From the NCBI GenBank assembly GCA_951813085.1, contig OX638348.1:3357627-3421626 (forward strand): a DNA stretch of 64,000 bases, in the 5' to 3' direction. Source of the stretch: an uncultured Opitutaceae bacterium (GTDB taxonomy: Bacteria > Verrucomicrobiota > Verrucomicrobiia > Opitutales > Opitutaceae). The number at the start of each line of letters is the position of its first letter. Position 1 is the stretch's first letter. A model generated the notes under the pieces. That model had not been told where the DNA came from and ran no database searches. It saw nothing but the letters and a program-made list of their open reading frames with translations. The position numbers were made by a program, and so were the translations under genes. This document shows positions 27,228-37,700 of the stretch, one piece after another.

Positions 27228-29147
27228 CTAAACCAGCGGCAAGGCAGGGAGAAACGCATCTTCAACCCGCCATTCTCCTAGAGAATCGTGTCTCAGCAAC
27301 CAATTTCCAGACTCCAGGCTCTCGACCTTCCAGGGAGTGCCTTCTTCTCTGTTCTCACCTGACCAAGAGAGGCAGGCCAAAAATCCGGATCCACGATCAA
27401 CATTGGAATCGAGCGTATTCAAAATGTGGTACGGAGCTTGAATATGAAGTCGCGGCCCGTCCTCTTCGCTCAATCGCGTCACTACGCGACACGCCTCGAA
27501 GCCCGATATATTTTGCAGCGACGCTCCAACGGTCTCATTTTCCACAAGCGAAAAGCCCTCTTGTGGCGCGCTCTTTAAAGAGGAAGGATCCGCGCTCGAC
27601 AGCGCATACCCACCCATTCGGATCAATGCCGGCTGCTGGGCCTTGTACCTATGGACAATCAACTGCCACCCCTTGCGCCACCAGACATGGGATTCCACCC
27701 CGATCTGAAACTGCTCATCCTTCGCTCCTAAGCTGTAAAGGCAGGCCAATTGGTCCTCCTCCACAATAATCGGAGTCGTGTAGTGACGCCCGTATCGTTT
27801 GCCCGCAGCAGCGTTTTCCGCCGTCAAGCCCGCGTCGAGTGGATCCCGCTTGGGATCGCGCGTTATGAGAAAACCAATACCGGAACGGTAGCTGAGTTTC
27901 CCCCATTTGTAGGGTCCGAATCGCGTGTTGGTCGATGCAATCTGGGATCCCGCATTGAGGATCTCTACCGCCCCATCGGTCGAGCGGACAACTAGGCTCG
28001 GCACCTTGAACGCTCGACTCGAATCCGCCTCGCTCGCCGGCAACGGCTCCTTCGCCTCGCTCCAGAACGGGTCGTCCAAATCCAACAGCAGCGGAGAGAA
28101 CGCCTTCGCCGCCCAGTAGACAGAACCGCCGCAACTATACGACTCCACCATTTCCTCAAATCGATCATGCCAGCCCAAAGACAGGCAACTTTGTCTCTGG
28201 AAAATTGGTTTGCTCAAAAAGAAATCCAAATTCCGCTCGCAAACCTGCCGGGCCAATCCGGGATCAACTGGATTCGCCCCAACCCATTGGGCCAGTCCGA
28301 AGGGAGCGATCGCGTTGAATCGGTAAGTGATCGATCTCCCGAAAGCGGGATGCTCGCCGCTCGCCGAGAAAAACCGCGGGTACTCTTTCAAGAACGGTCC
28401 CGCGTAGGCCCGCCAGCGATCGCAGCGCTCCGGATTCGACTCGCCGTACAGCCGGATCCACCAAAGTCCATAGTAGTGCCAAGCATAGGCATTGTAATAG
28501 TCGAACGCCTGATTCATCCCGTCCATGAACCAGCCTTCGCCATGGTACATCCCCTCCAGTTCTTCGAACCAGCGGTCGATGACAATCCGGTAGGAATCGT
28601 AACCCCTGCCCTCTCGTATCAGAAATTCCAATATAAAGATACCGAAGAACATGTGGTTGTTCCAGTGATGTCCATTGCCCACGTCCGACTCCAGCCAATC
28701 CAGCACTTGATCTCTCTCCACGTCCTCCAGCGAATCCCACAACCAGTCGCGGCTCAATTCGAGCCCCACGACCATCAGGCCCATTTCCACCGAATGCTGA
28801 TGGAAATTCGAAGAGAATCCCCAAAACTCAGACGACTCCGGATCGGTTCCCAATCTCAGAGCATCCCGAAACCAAGCCTCCATTGGATTCGATAGTTCCT
28901 TGTCCTCGTCTGTTGAATACTGATTGAGGGAGTGTCTCCAATGAGCGAACAACGCCAGTGGTCGGGCAAACGACTCAAGCCGATCCGCGTTGAGATCGTG
29001 ATCACTCGGAACTCCTTCGATCGCAATCTCCGCCTTACCCGATTCCATCAATGGCAAAAGCGGCTCCAGCAGTCCCTTTGCCCGGTCCTGCCATTCGCGG
29101 TAGGCGGCAGGGACTGCGACGACAGTCGAATGTTCCGTTGAACTCAT
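27228..29147 (-). CDS. DUF2264-domain protein
   Basis: A 639-residue protein of the DUF2264 family, which has an (alpha/alpha) toroid related in fold to glycoside hydrolases and lyases and occurs in bacterial polysaccharide clusters. Conserved family stretches: SNFHQHSVEMGLMVVGLELS, GNGHHWNNHMFFGIFILEFLI, GWFMDGMNQAFDYYNAYAWHYYGLWW, FGRSITYRFNAIAP, CGGSVYWAAKAFSPLLL. A beta-sandwich C-terminal part follows from about 370. No signal peptide, so cytoplasmic. A strong AGGAGG site sits right before the ATG, overlapping the end of the preceding gene. Acidic/aromatic residues suggest an enzyme on unsaturated or acidic oligosaccharides, but no member function is certain to me. Confidence 0.85.
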   Translation of the reverse strand: MSSTEHSTVVAVPAAYREWQDRAKGLLEPLLPLMESGKAEIAIEGVPSDHDLNADRLESFARPLALFAHWRHSLNQYSTDEDKELSNPMEAWFRDALRLGTDPESSEFWGFSSNFHQHSVEMGLMVVGLELSRDWLWDSLEDVERDQVLDWLESDVGNGHHWNNHMFFGIFILEFLIREGRGYDSYRIVIDRWFEELEGMYHGEGWFMDGMNQAFDYYNAYAWHYYGLWWIRLYGESNPERCDRWRAYAGPFLKEYPRFFSASGEHPAFGRSITYRFNAIAPFGLAQWVGANPVDPGLARQVCERNLDFFLSKPIFQRQSCLSLGWHDRFEEMVESYSCGGSVYWAAKAFSPLLLDLDDPFWSEAKEPLPASEADSSRAFKVPSLVVRSTDGAVEILNAGSQIASTNTRFGPYKWGKLSYRSGIGFLITRDPKRDPLDAGLTAENAAAGKRYGRHYTTPIIVEEDQLACLYSLGAKDEQFQIGVESHVWWRKGWQLIVHRYKAQQPALIRMGGYALSSADPSSLKSAPQEGFSLVENETVGASLQNISGFEACRVVTRLSEEDGPRLHIQAPYHILNTLDSNVDRGSGFLACLSWSGENREEGTPWKVESLESGNWLLRHDSLGEWRVEDAFLPALPLV

Positions 29148-29156
29148 TTCGCCCTC

Positions 29157-30164
29157 CTAGGAAGCCCGATCGTACATTCCCAAGTCATAGGGATCGATCA
29201 AGTCTTCGTTCGCCAAAAATCGACGCAAGTTCTCCAGCCCATGGTCGCCCGCGTCTCGCCGGCGATCCGTTGTCGGTCCACCCAAATGAGGGAGGAGCAT
29301 CACATTGTCCATTCCACGAAACGGGGAATCCAACGGTAGTGGCTCGATGCCATAAACATCCAATCCAATCTGCAAATCAAGCCGATCCTTTGCCACACGA
29401 GCGAGCGCTGCCTCGTCGACTACGGCGCCGCGTCCCACATTCACAAACGCCCCACCTTGGGGAATCATTCGAAGCAATTCCTCGGTAATCATCAGCTCCG
29501 TTTTCGGCGTCAAAGCGGCCAGCTCGATCACTACGTCATTCGTCGAAAACAAATCCTCAAGCGTTTCGGATCGGGAGACTCCCAAGTCTTGATAAATCGA
29601 ATCCGGAACGCTCGGGGAATACGCGCTAATCTCGTTAGTGAATGGCTTCAGAAGATCGACCAGTTTTTGCGAGATCAAACCCAAGCCATGCAGACCAACC
29701 CGTCTCTCAAACAAAGACTGAGTCTGCGTTTCCGGCGTCTTCCATCCTCCGTCGAAATGCATCTGTTCGGTCCAGTAACGCACGCGACGCATGCAGGACA
29801 AAGCGAGCAGCAATGCACATTCGGAAATCGTCCGCCTAACGGAAGAACCCCAACTCGTCACAATCAGACCCTCTTCAATTGCTGATCGCGGCACAAGATG
29901 GCGAATCGATCCCGGCAGGTAGCACACATACTTCAAGGCAGGAGCAATTTCACTCAAATTCTCGGGCAAAGAAGGCGTTTTCCAAGCGGCGACCAGCACC
30001 TCGGGATTGCATTCCCGCAAGAGCTCGATCCATTCGGCATCGCTGGTGAAGGACGACGGGCACACTTGACGCGACTGCTTCAACAGGGATTTGGTTTTCT
30101 CCAGGCGGCCATTCGGCAGGAAGGTATCAACCTCCGTCTCAGTTAAACATATCAAATTTTCCAT
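29157..30164 (-). CDS. D-2-hydroxyacid dehydrogenase family protein
   Basis: A 335-residue NAD(P)-dependent oxidoreductase. Seen: nucleotide loop LHGLGLISQKLVDLL (about 155-168), the catalytic Arg in VIELAALTPKTE...region, NVGRGAVVDEAALARV, a Glu in GLDVYGIEPLPLDSPFR, and the catalytic His in LLPHLGGPTTDRRR. The dinucleotide loop has GLGLISQ in place of GxGxxG, so the cofactor pocket is slightly unusual. I start at ATG 30164, two codons after a TTG. Twelve bp separate the ATG region from the phosphomannose-isomerase gene; nine bp follow to the DUF2264 gene. It could reduce a 2-keto-uronate derivative or oxidise a sugar acid. Confidence 0.86.
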   Translation of the reverse strand: MENLICLTETEVDTFLPNGRLEKTKSLLKQSRQVCPSSFTSDAEWIELLRECNPEVLVAAWKTPSLPENLSEIAPALKYVCYLPGSIRHLVPRSAIEEGLIVTSWGSSVRRTISECALLLALSCMRRVRYWTEQMHFDGGWKTPETQTQSLFERRVGLHGLGLISQKLVDLLKPFTNEISAYSPSVPDSIYQDLGVSRSETLEDLFSTNDVVIELAALTPKTELMITEELLRMIPQGGAFVNVGRGAVVDEAALARVAKDRLDLQIGLDVYGIEPLPLDSPFRGMDNVMLLPHLGGPTTDRRRDAGDHGLENLRRFLANEDLIDPYDLGMYDRAS

Positions 30165-30182
30165 TAGCAAAATACTTCAAAT

Positions 30183-31274
30183 TCAAACCTTCGCCTTGCC
30201 GGCGTAACACTCCACCACGGTCATACCCTCCTCGGATAGGTACGTGAGGCTACCCGCCCCCGCTGGGAAATAAAAACGCGACCAGAGCTTCAACTCTGTA
30301 TTGACTCCCTCTATACGCACTGAACCTTCACCTTCAGTTACCACGCCAATAAAGCCCTGCGATGACTCCTTTGTTCGATCGCCGACGATCACCGTTCTCT
30401 GGATGGCAAAACACGGCGTTTGGTCGTAGCCGATTAACTCCTCTACTCGCCCGCCCATAACGTCTTTTTCCAGCACCTTCGGCTGGCAACGGAAGACCTG
30501 GTCAATCTGATCGTCCCCCACCGCTTCGAAATTGAACACGTCGAGCGCGGTTTCGATATCACGGCCCATGAAACGCGCTTCTTCCGGAATCATGTATCCG
30601 CACCGCTCGAACTCGAAGCGTACTGCCAGGTCCGATGCCTCCATAATCTCGAGCATGAGGATTCCCTCGCCCAAAGCATGCGGGCGACCACCGGGAATCA
30701 GAAAGACATCCCCAAGTTTGACCGCAATCGGCGTAAAGCACGATTCGATTGATTCGATATCCTGATCGAGTATCCAATTTTTCAAGTCGCTTCGACTCGG
30801 CGGCCGTTGAAAGCCAGCGTAGATATAGGGATTCTTCACATCCTCCCGGATTGCCAGGATCACATAGGCTTCGGTCTTCCCTCGCGGGCTGCCTAGTCTT
30901 TCCTGAGCGAATTCCGCCGTGGGATGAGCCTGAAAATGCAGGCGAGTTGCGCTGTCCAGAAACTTCACGAGTGGAAGCGAGTCTTTCGCGACGGGACCCG
31001 ATTCCGATTGGCCTAAATAGTAATCGGGATCCGAATCGAGCAAATCGCGAAACGCAATGGGAGCCTCAGAGCTTCCCGCAACATAGGACAAGCCTTCGCC
31101 AGGAACTTCCCGATCGGCGTTTCTCGCCTCGACAACGGAGCCGATCCAGTCTTCCGGAAAATGCGTGTCACTCGGATCCGCCTTGCCTTCGATCTCATCC
31201 AGCACTCTGCCGCCCGGGTAGGTTCTCCAAACCCGGTTCGCGCCAAATTCGACGATTCCTTTAGTCGTATCCAC
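30183..31274 (-). CDS. Class I mannose-6-phosphate isomerase-like protein
   Basis: A 363-residue cupin enzyme that interconverts mannose-6-P and fructose-6-P in the cytoplasm. Zinc-site residues are in place: RLHFQAHPT (Gln, His), GKTEAYVIL (Glu), and FLIPGGRPHALGEGILMLEI (His). N-terminal EDWIGSVVEARNAD is the usual PMI opening (W-I-G-S instead of WGGS). First gene of the five-gene operon, 54 bp after the glucose/sorbosone dehydrogenase gene on the same strand, so they may share a transcript. A mannose-type isomerase beside PL6 supports a mannuronate/mannose-related substrate, but this group also acts on other hexoses. Confidence 0.87.
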   Translation of the reverse strand: MDTTKGIVEFGANRVWRTYPGGRVLDEIEGKADPSDTHFPEDWIGSVVEARNADREVPGEGLSYVAGSSEAPIAFRDLLDSDPDYYLGQSESGPVAKDSLPLVKFLDSATRLHFQAHPTAEFAQERLGSPRGKTEAYVILAIREDVKNPYIYAGFQRPPSRSDLKNWILDQDIESIESCFTPIAVKLGDVFLIPGGRPHALGEGILMLEIMEASDLAVRFEFERCGYMIPEEARFMGRDIETALDVFNFEAVGDDQIDQVFRCQPKVLEKDVMGGRVEELIGYDQTPCFAIQRTVIVGDRTKESSQGFIGVVTEGEGSVRIEGVNTELKLWSRFYFPAGAGSLTYLSEEGMTVVECYAGKAKV

Positions 31275-31328
31275 AATTACACTCTCGAACTATCGTTCAC
31301 TGACCTGCGGTTAAACTCACAGAATCAT

Positions 31329-33209
31329 TCAATTTCCAGTATCCCTTTCGAACACTTCGACCAACGCAACTCCTGAGCCGCCTTTGCCGGAAACGATGAC
31401 CGTATACAAATCGTTAGGCGGCAGAGTCACCAGAATCGCCGCATCGGCAGAGCCTTCGGTCAAAGCCGCATCGGGATCCGAACTCAATTCTCCAATTGCT
31501 ACTGCAATCTCCTCAGCATTCGCTTCATCACCCCAGTCATCGCCCGAAGCGACCACTTCGCCAGCGAAGTTCCGAACTTCAATAACCGGATCCACGAGCG
31601 CCCCAGGCACACCGCGGTCGACCAAGGCCGGACCGAGGCCGCGAATGAGCAACTCTTGAGGGTTGCTTCCCAGCAAGACGAAGCCGCCAATGAGCTCGTC
31701 GCCCGGATCGGCCCCGACCAATCCTCGGGTCGCTATGTTGACGAATTTCACGTTCTCCCCTTCCAAAGGATCCACAATACTCGTGTCCTCCGCTCCGGTT
31801 ACCTTGTAGACCATTCCATTGTACTTGGAAAGTACGTACAATTCATTTTGCTCGTCGTATCCAAACCGCAAATCTGGATCCCGGCTTCCCGATCCGGAAG
31901 TTGTGATCTCGGCCAACGTGCTAACGGTCGACCCGTCAAATTTGATGAGCACGCGATTGAGCTCCGACTGGACGTTTTGAACGACCGAGTCCGCTTCAAA
32001 GTGATAGAGTTTTCCGCCCGCGAAAAGATCGCCGAACAAGTACTGTCCTTGGATGTCAGTCAGAGCCGACCCGCGGTAAACATACCCGCCGATGACCGCG
32101 AAACCTTCGTCATGGTCGTACTGAGCGATCGGATACGTAATCCCGAATGACGCGTCGTCGGAAGGCAGAGCGAACACTTCTTCGCGCTCCCCGGCGGAAG
32201 GGTTATTCTCAAAGTCCGGATTGATCACAAACGTGCCTTCGCGAATGTTCCAGCCGTAGTCGTGACCCGACTCGACTAAGTTGACCTCCTCTATGTTGCG
32301 CTCCCCGATATCCCCCGTGAACATGACGGTCTCGTCGTTGGCGTCCCATGAAATGCGATGCGGATTGCGAAATCCGTACGCGTAAATCTCGCCGAGCGTA
32401 TCGGCGTCCCCATCCGAGGCCCAGGGATTGTCGGCGGGAACGCCGTAGTTGCCGTTGGCGCTGTTGTTCCCCATCGGGTCGATCCGGAGGATCGTCCCCA
32501 GAACAGAGTCCAGGCGATGCGCCAATTCGGGGCGACCACGAATCGTCGATTGTCCATCGCCAATGCAAATATAGAGCATTCCATAGTCTGTGCTCGAAGA
32601 GCCTGCCGCCGTGTTAAAAGAAATTTCCTGCATGCCGTGAATCGTGCCGACTAAGTCGACCCGCATGAGTTCGCGCCGGGTACCAGCCCAGACGCTGGAC
32701 GAAGGCGTGGTCGCCGTCCATTCGAGAATAACACCTTGCAAGTCCGTGCTTCCGGAAATAGGAAAATCCGCGGTTCCAGACCCAGCTGCCTCTAAATGGG
32801 CCGTATACAGTTTGCCATTCGTCGCGAATTCAGGATGGAATGCGATAGAAGTAAAGCCCGTCCCAAGACCTGGCGTATCCCTAAAATCACTACCCACTTG
32901 GGCTTTCAAATCTAGATATAAGTCCGCATTGCCTTCTGACACAAGATACATGCGACCGCGCAAATCATTTACGAAAAGACGCCCCATCCCATCGGGCTTA
33001 AGGTGATTGATTCGCGCTATGCCCGATCCTCCGCCTGTACTTTGCGGTATTTGAGCGAACTCCGTCAGCTCAATGGTCAGCGTTCCAAAGGGAACATCTC
33101 CAGGTATAGGATCGGCGACTTGTCCAAGCGCTAGGGTCGCAAACAATGCACAAAGAGACGCTGTTAGCCAAGTTTTGGGTCGAAGGTAGAGGAAGCGATA
33201 GGTTGACAT
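31329..33209 (-). CDS. Secreted glucose/sorbosone dehydrogenase-type protein with C-terminal repeat
   Basis: A 626-residue exported six-bladed beta-propeller of the soluble PQQ glucose dehydrogenase/GSDH family. The signal peptide (about 1-30) precedes ARINHLKPDGMGRLFVNDLRGRMYLV, GFTSIAFHPEFATNGKLYT, LMRVDLVGTIHGMQEISFN, GDGQSTIRGRPELAHRLDSVLGTILRIDP, YGFRNPHRISWD, and ENNPSAGEREEVF. These correspond to the propeller blades and PQQ-site loops. Residues about 500-626 are the verrucomicrobial C-terminal repeat (LLIRGLGPALVDRG...). Role: probably oxidation of sugars outside the cytoplasm or glycan binding. The gap to the upstream gene is 187 bp and should contain a promoter. Confidence 0.87.
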   Translation of the reverse strand: MSTYRFLYLRPKTWLTASLCALFATLALGQVADPIPGDVPFGTLTIELTEFAQIPQSTGGGSGIARINHLKPDGMGRLFVNDLRGRMYLVSEGNADLYLDLKAQVGSDFRDTPGLGTGFTSIAFHPEFATNGKLYTAHLEAAGSGTADFPISGSTDLQGVILEWTATTPSSSVWAGTRRELMRVDLVGTIHGMQEISFNTAAGSSSTDYGMLYICIGDGQSTIRGRPELAHRLDSVLGTILRIDPMGNNSANGNYGVPADNPWASDGDADTLGEIYAYGFRNPHRISWDANDETVMFTGDIGERNIEEVNLVESGHDYGWNIREGTFVINPDFENNPSAGEREEVFALPSDDASFGITYPIAQYDHDEGFAVIGGYVYRGSALTDIQGQYLFGDLFAGGKLYHFEADSVVQNVQSELNRVLIKFDGSTVSTLAEITTSGSGSRDPDLRFGYDEQNELYVLSKYNGMVYKVTGAEDTSIVDPLEGENVKFVNIATRGLVGADPGDELIGGFVLLGSNPQELLIRGLGPALVDRGVPGALVDPVIEVRNFAGEVVASGDDWGDEANAEEIAVAIGELSSDPDAALTEGSADAAILVTLPPNDLYTVIVSGKGGSGVALVEVFERDTGN

Positions 33210-33396
33210 ACTGGAAATTCGTTAAAAATAGAAACAGCAAGGGCGAAGCAGGCTTGTTGAAAGTGTGCCTACTCCGGCCCCTATATTGCGTTACTAACTC
33301 GCTGGCGAGAGGCACGATCACGCCCGACGCCAGCAATTGAAAGTTCGTTTCGATGTGAACGCGCCACGCTAGCTGGCAGCGCGCTCACTCGGGATT

Positions 33397-34662
33397 CTAT
33401 TGGTTGTCCAATTCGAAGACTTCAGCCAGTGCGACGCCAGATCCACCTGCGGTGGCGCTTTCAACCACAACGGTGTATACGTCGTTTGGCGCAAGCGTTA
33501 CGACAATCGCGGCATCTGCAGAGTCATCGACCAGCTCGGCGTCGGCCGAATTACTGGCTTGAGCAATTGCGGCAACTACATCCGCGTTGTTCGCAGCATT
33601 GCCCCAGTCGTCATTCGTCGCGACGATTTGTTGAGCAAAGTTGCGCACGGTGATCATTGGATCCGCCAATACGCCGCTAACTCCACGGTCAGTCAGGTCA
33701 GGACCCAAGCCGCGAATGAGGACCTTTTGCGGGTTCTCACCCAGTACAACAAAACCAGCGATCAGCTCTTCGCCCGCGTTCGCGCCGACGAGTCCACGTG
33801 TCGCCACGTTGACGAACTTAACGTTGAGGCCGTCGTTAGAAGAACCATTCGGGCTCGTGAGATTCAAGCCAGAATTGTCTACGTAGAAATCATCGAAGTA
33901 GATTGGGTCCTTGCCCTTGTCCGCTTCATTACCGGTAGAGGTGATGATAACGATCGTGTCGAGCGGTTTAACTGCTGCCGAACGGTACAAAGCGCCAGTA
34001 GCGAGCAGGGTCTGGGTTGGGAAGTCCGTGCCACCCTTGATGTAGAGGTCGTACTCACCTTTTGCCCCAGGGTTAGCGAGCGTGCTGTGATTCACGACGA
34101 ACCAGAGTTCGTAGTAAGTGTTGGTGTCGTTCGCAGGACCATTGCCATTGGCGATCTTGGTCGGAGTGTATGTGGTATCATCATAGAAGTCGATTCCTCC
34201 ATCCTTCTCGTAACGAGCGATTACAGAACCACTACTGTAGTAGAGGACTCCGTTGTCTTCGTTCTCGGTAGATTGCAGACTGAATACCGTATCCACTTCA
34301 GCAGGAGATCCACCTACGACAGGACGACCTACCTTGAAGTAGAATGTTGATACTTTGGTCTGGTCCGTAAGATCCGTAACAATGCGAAGGGCTTCGGGAA
34401 TCGCCATGCGAACCGTTTGGTTCAGAGCGCTCGTGGAACCAACGGCTTGAACACCGTGAGTGATTTCAAGAACCTTACCCTGGCCAAGATCAAAGGGATC
34501 GTCGACTACAGTGTTGGTAGGCAGGACAGAAGCGTTGTCCACTTCTTGAACCTCCGACCATCCAGCCAGATCGCCATCTTCGAAATCATCGATGACTTCC
34601 CATTGAGCATTGAGCGAACCTGCCAGAACAAATGCGCTTACGATTGATATATATTTTTTCAT
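33397..34662 (-). CDS. Secreted lectin-like protein with C-terminal repeat
   Basis: A 421-residue exported protein. Signal peptide MKKYISIVSAFVLAGSLNAQ (1-20), then one beta-sandwich domain (about 21-280: VIDDFEDGDLAGWSEVQ ... ISTFYFKVGRP-like strands ... PIYFDDFYVDNSGLNL), similar in layout to the repeats of the PL6 protein, and the C-terminal repeat (about 290-421: FVVLGENPQKVLIRGLGP, NDDWGNAANNADVVAAI, SADAAIVVTLAPNDVYTVVV). No catalytic motif seen; a carbohydrate-binding surface protein is likely. The A/T-rich leader ends AATAACAATAAGT directly at the ATG, resembling the candidate operator. It lies between the TonB receptor and the GSDH gene on the same strand. Confidence 0.78.
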   Translation of the reverse strand: MKKYISIVSAFVLAGSLNAQWEVIDDFEDGDLAGWSEVQEVDNASVLPTNTVVDDPFDLGQGKVLEITHGVQAVGSTSALNQTVRMAIPEALRIVTDLTDQTKVSTFYFKVGRPVVGGSPAEVDTVFSLQSTENEDNGVLYYSSGSVIARYEKDGGIDFYDDTTYTPTKIANGNGPANDTNTYYELWFVVNHSTLANPGAKGEYDLYIKGGTDFPTQTLLATGALYRSAAVKPLDTIVIITSTGNEADKGKDPIYFDDFYVDNSGLNLTSPNGSSNDGLNVKFVNVATRGLVGANAGEELIAGFVVLGENPQKVLIRGLGPDLTDRGVSGVLADPMITVRNFAQQIVATNDDWGNAANNADVVAAIAQASNSADAELVDDSADAAIVVTLAPNDVYTVVVESATAGGSGVALAEVFELDNQ

Positions 34663-34726
34663 ACTTATTGTTATTCTATAGTTTCTAAGGGTTCGCTACG
34701 GGTTAGTCGAAGCGACTAAGATTCTT

Positions 34727-37700
34727 CTAAAAGAGGACCGACAGGCTCAAGCGGTAGCTTCGCGGCGTGTAGTACACGTCCGTACGCCGCTTCAAGGGGA
34801 CGCCATTGTCGAGGTAAGTGACGACCGACTCGCCTTTTTGATCATCGGTCAAGTTATACAGATTCAGCTTCAACTGGTAATCCACGTCGTTCTTGGACCA
34901 ACGGTATTTCAAGGAAGCATTAGCAGTGATCCGCTCTTCCGTAGCCGGGGTACGGAATTGGTTTGCCGCGAGATCGGTCCCGCCAATTGGTATGGATGTT
35001 TCCGCAGGACCACGATAGGTGAGACCTAGGCTCGCATCCAAATTTTTGAGACGGCCCTCGGTAAAACTGTACTTCGACCACATCGCAGCCGAGTCCTCGG
35101 ATCCGGTATACAGGCTCACCCCTTGCAGGCCGCCAATAAGATCCAGCGGGCTCACATCCCCTAACGATAAGGGAGCTCCGTCTTTGGTAACCGAATCGAC
35201 CACGCCATCGCCGTCGGTGTCGGCCTCCTCGAGTCCGAACGCAGCTCGGCCAAAGGTCCGTACCCAGATATCGTATTCAGTTCCGAATACAAATCCAGAC
35301 TCCGGATCCACGACATCGACAAGACTGAAGGACGAGGTCGCTTCACGCTCCGTATGGGCGTAGTTGAACAAGATCTGCCAATTGTCGGTCGGCGAGTAAA
35401 TCAACTGGAAGTCATACCCCTTCGCTTCGTCCGTATAAGTGACGTCCGCTCCCGTGGCGTTGGCGATACTTGGGTTCACTCCGAGCGTCGTCGTCGGTGA
35501 ACGCCCGTAGAGAATCGGATCGAAACTATCCGGTCCCGCTTGCGTTCTAAAATCGGTCGCGCTGCGGCTTCTATCCGCAAAGGCTTTCTCTATGAAATAG
35601 CGCCAAGTCTTTCCAGTATCCACGCCATTCACATCAATCGCTGGCATGTCGAGATTTTCGTAATCCAGATACGCGATACTGCGCGGGTTTGTCGTTCCGG
35701 ATGCTTGTCCTTGAATTCCAAGCAAGCCGTCCGGGTAAGCGATTTCACGTCCGATCAGAGTGCCATTCTCGTCGCGAATCAGCTTGACCACTTGCCCGAG
35801 ATCAACGCCTTCTTCGTTGAAGTAAAATCGGTCAACCGCATAGGAGAGCGGGGCGAATCCGCTGGAAATCCACTCCGGGTTAAAGCCGGTGTCTTGTCCC
35901 GCTTCGGCAGTCGGGTGGTTAATGCCTCCAATCCACTTTGCGGGAGCGGGAGCGGCTTCGAAATTCCAGAGAGCGTTTTCACGTTCAATTTTATATACTG
36001 AAACCGTGCCCGAAAGCTTCCCCTTCATCGTATCGAACTTGATACCTAGTTCCGCGCTCGTGCTCCGCTCGGAGGGTAGTCCTTCAAGGTTTCCATCGCG
36101 GGCGCCGGTGTTGGGAGTGAGGCCTTCCGACTGCAGCGCGTAGACAGTGAGGTCATCCCGGATTTTGTAGTTGGCGGCGAAGGTCTTAGTCACCTCAGTC
36201 TCCGCTTCGGTCGCGTTGGGGATATACTCGCTGACACCATCCGGCAATGGGAAGAACCCATAGGTCATGTTGTCGGGATTGACAGCGACCTCATTGTTTC
36301 CCGTGGTTTCTAGAGGAGGGCCCACGTAGTCGGGTCCAAAAACCGAAAGCTCGTCAAAGCGGTCGTACAGGCGATCCCGCGAGTGGTAACGGTCGTGACG
36401 AGCGCCGACGATAATACCGAGCTTATCGTTCATGTACTTTCCTTGATACAAGGCGTAGTGACCCGTGAACCACACTTGAGCGTTCCGGTACTCCCGGCCC
36501 GGCTGGGCGAGCGGCTCGCCGTTATAGCGGATGACGCTGTGGTCGAAGATGCTGCGGAACTGAAGCGGATCGTCGGAATTCAGCTCGCCCTTGTCCGCGT
36601 ACTGAAGATTAATACGCTCGGTGCCTTGGGAGAAGTCGGCGACGTCCTTGATGTCATGGCGACCCACCAAGATCGTGTGATTCGCTCGGGACTCACCGAA
36701 GAAATTGGTGTCGAAATTGTAGGCCGCACGGACGCGGTATTGATCAGAAGTGGTGAATTCCGGATCCTTGTCCCACCAGTAGCGCACGGTACGATAGTCG
36801 TTAAGTTCTCGATTGTCCCCTTCAGCCCGCAAGAAATCGACCGGAAACTCAAGTACGTTCTCGTCGAGGAAATCCAAAATTTCCTGGGAGTTCTCTGTAT
36901 TCGGATCCAAAGGACGCAAGCGAAGTACCCCTTTAACATCGAGATTGCGCTCCTCGTTGACGAGCGTCGAAATGTTCACATCGAACTCCTCTTCCCTCGC
37001 ATCCGTGAGGAACATACCTGCCGAAATCGTCAGATTCTCGATCGGTATGAAATCGACATTCGCCATGATGTTGTCTTCGCGGCGGAAGTGGTGCGTATCC
37101 GGCCCTGTAAGACGGTAGGTCTCGGGCAATCCTCCATAAACGCGGGTCCAATTGAACTGCTCGCCAAACTCGTTCCTGAAATTCTGGTCGAGGGCTGCGT
37201 TCACATTGTCGTGCAAGTGCTGGTCGCCAATACCCGTCTCGACCTGGTCGGCGTACTGCCCTTCTAGAAAGACGTTCCACTTCTCGCTCGTGTACTGGAG
37301 CTGCCCGACGTAGTACTCCAATTCCTTGCCCCGGAAATCCGTCCAGTGGTCGCGCTCTTCGCGAACCCCCGCAATTCGGTAGTTGAGCTGGCCTCCCAAG
37401 AAATTCTCAGCGAGCGGTCCCGTAACATCCCAGGTGCCCCGCATGTAGCCATCGCTTCCAAATCCCAGCGAAAAGGACTGGACCTGCGCCGACAACGGAC
37501 GCTTCGGAATCACGTTCACGATCCCCGACAGCACTCCAATTCCGTAGAGGAGCGAGTTCGGTCCGCGAACGACCTCGAGGCGATCTACATTAGAAGTATC
37601 AATGATTCCGCCTAAAACCGTTCCGTACTGAGCAATCAGGCCGCCATAGCGGAAACCGTCGCGATTCTGGAATGGGACATTGAACCCGCGAATAATCGTG

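Noticed and set aside
33400..34350. A 316-codon plus-strand frame opposite the lectin-like secreted protein, and a similar 294-codon frame (36383-37267) opposite the TonB receptor
   Set aside because: Both are antisense shadows; their translations show no domain, and the opposite frames have signal peptides and clear domains.
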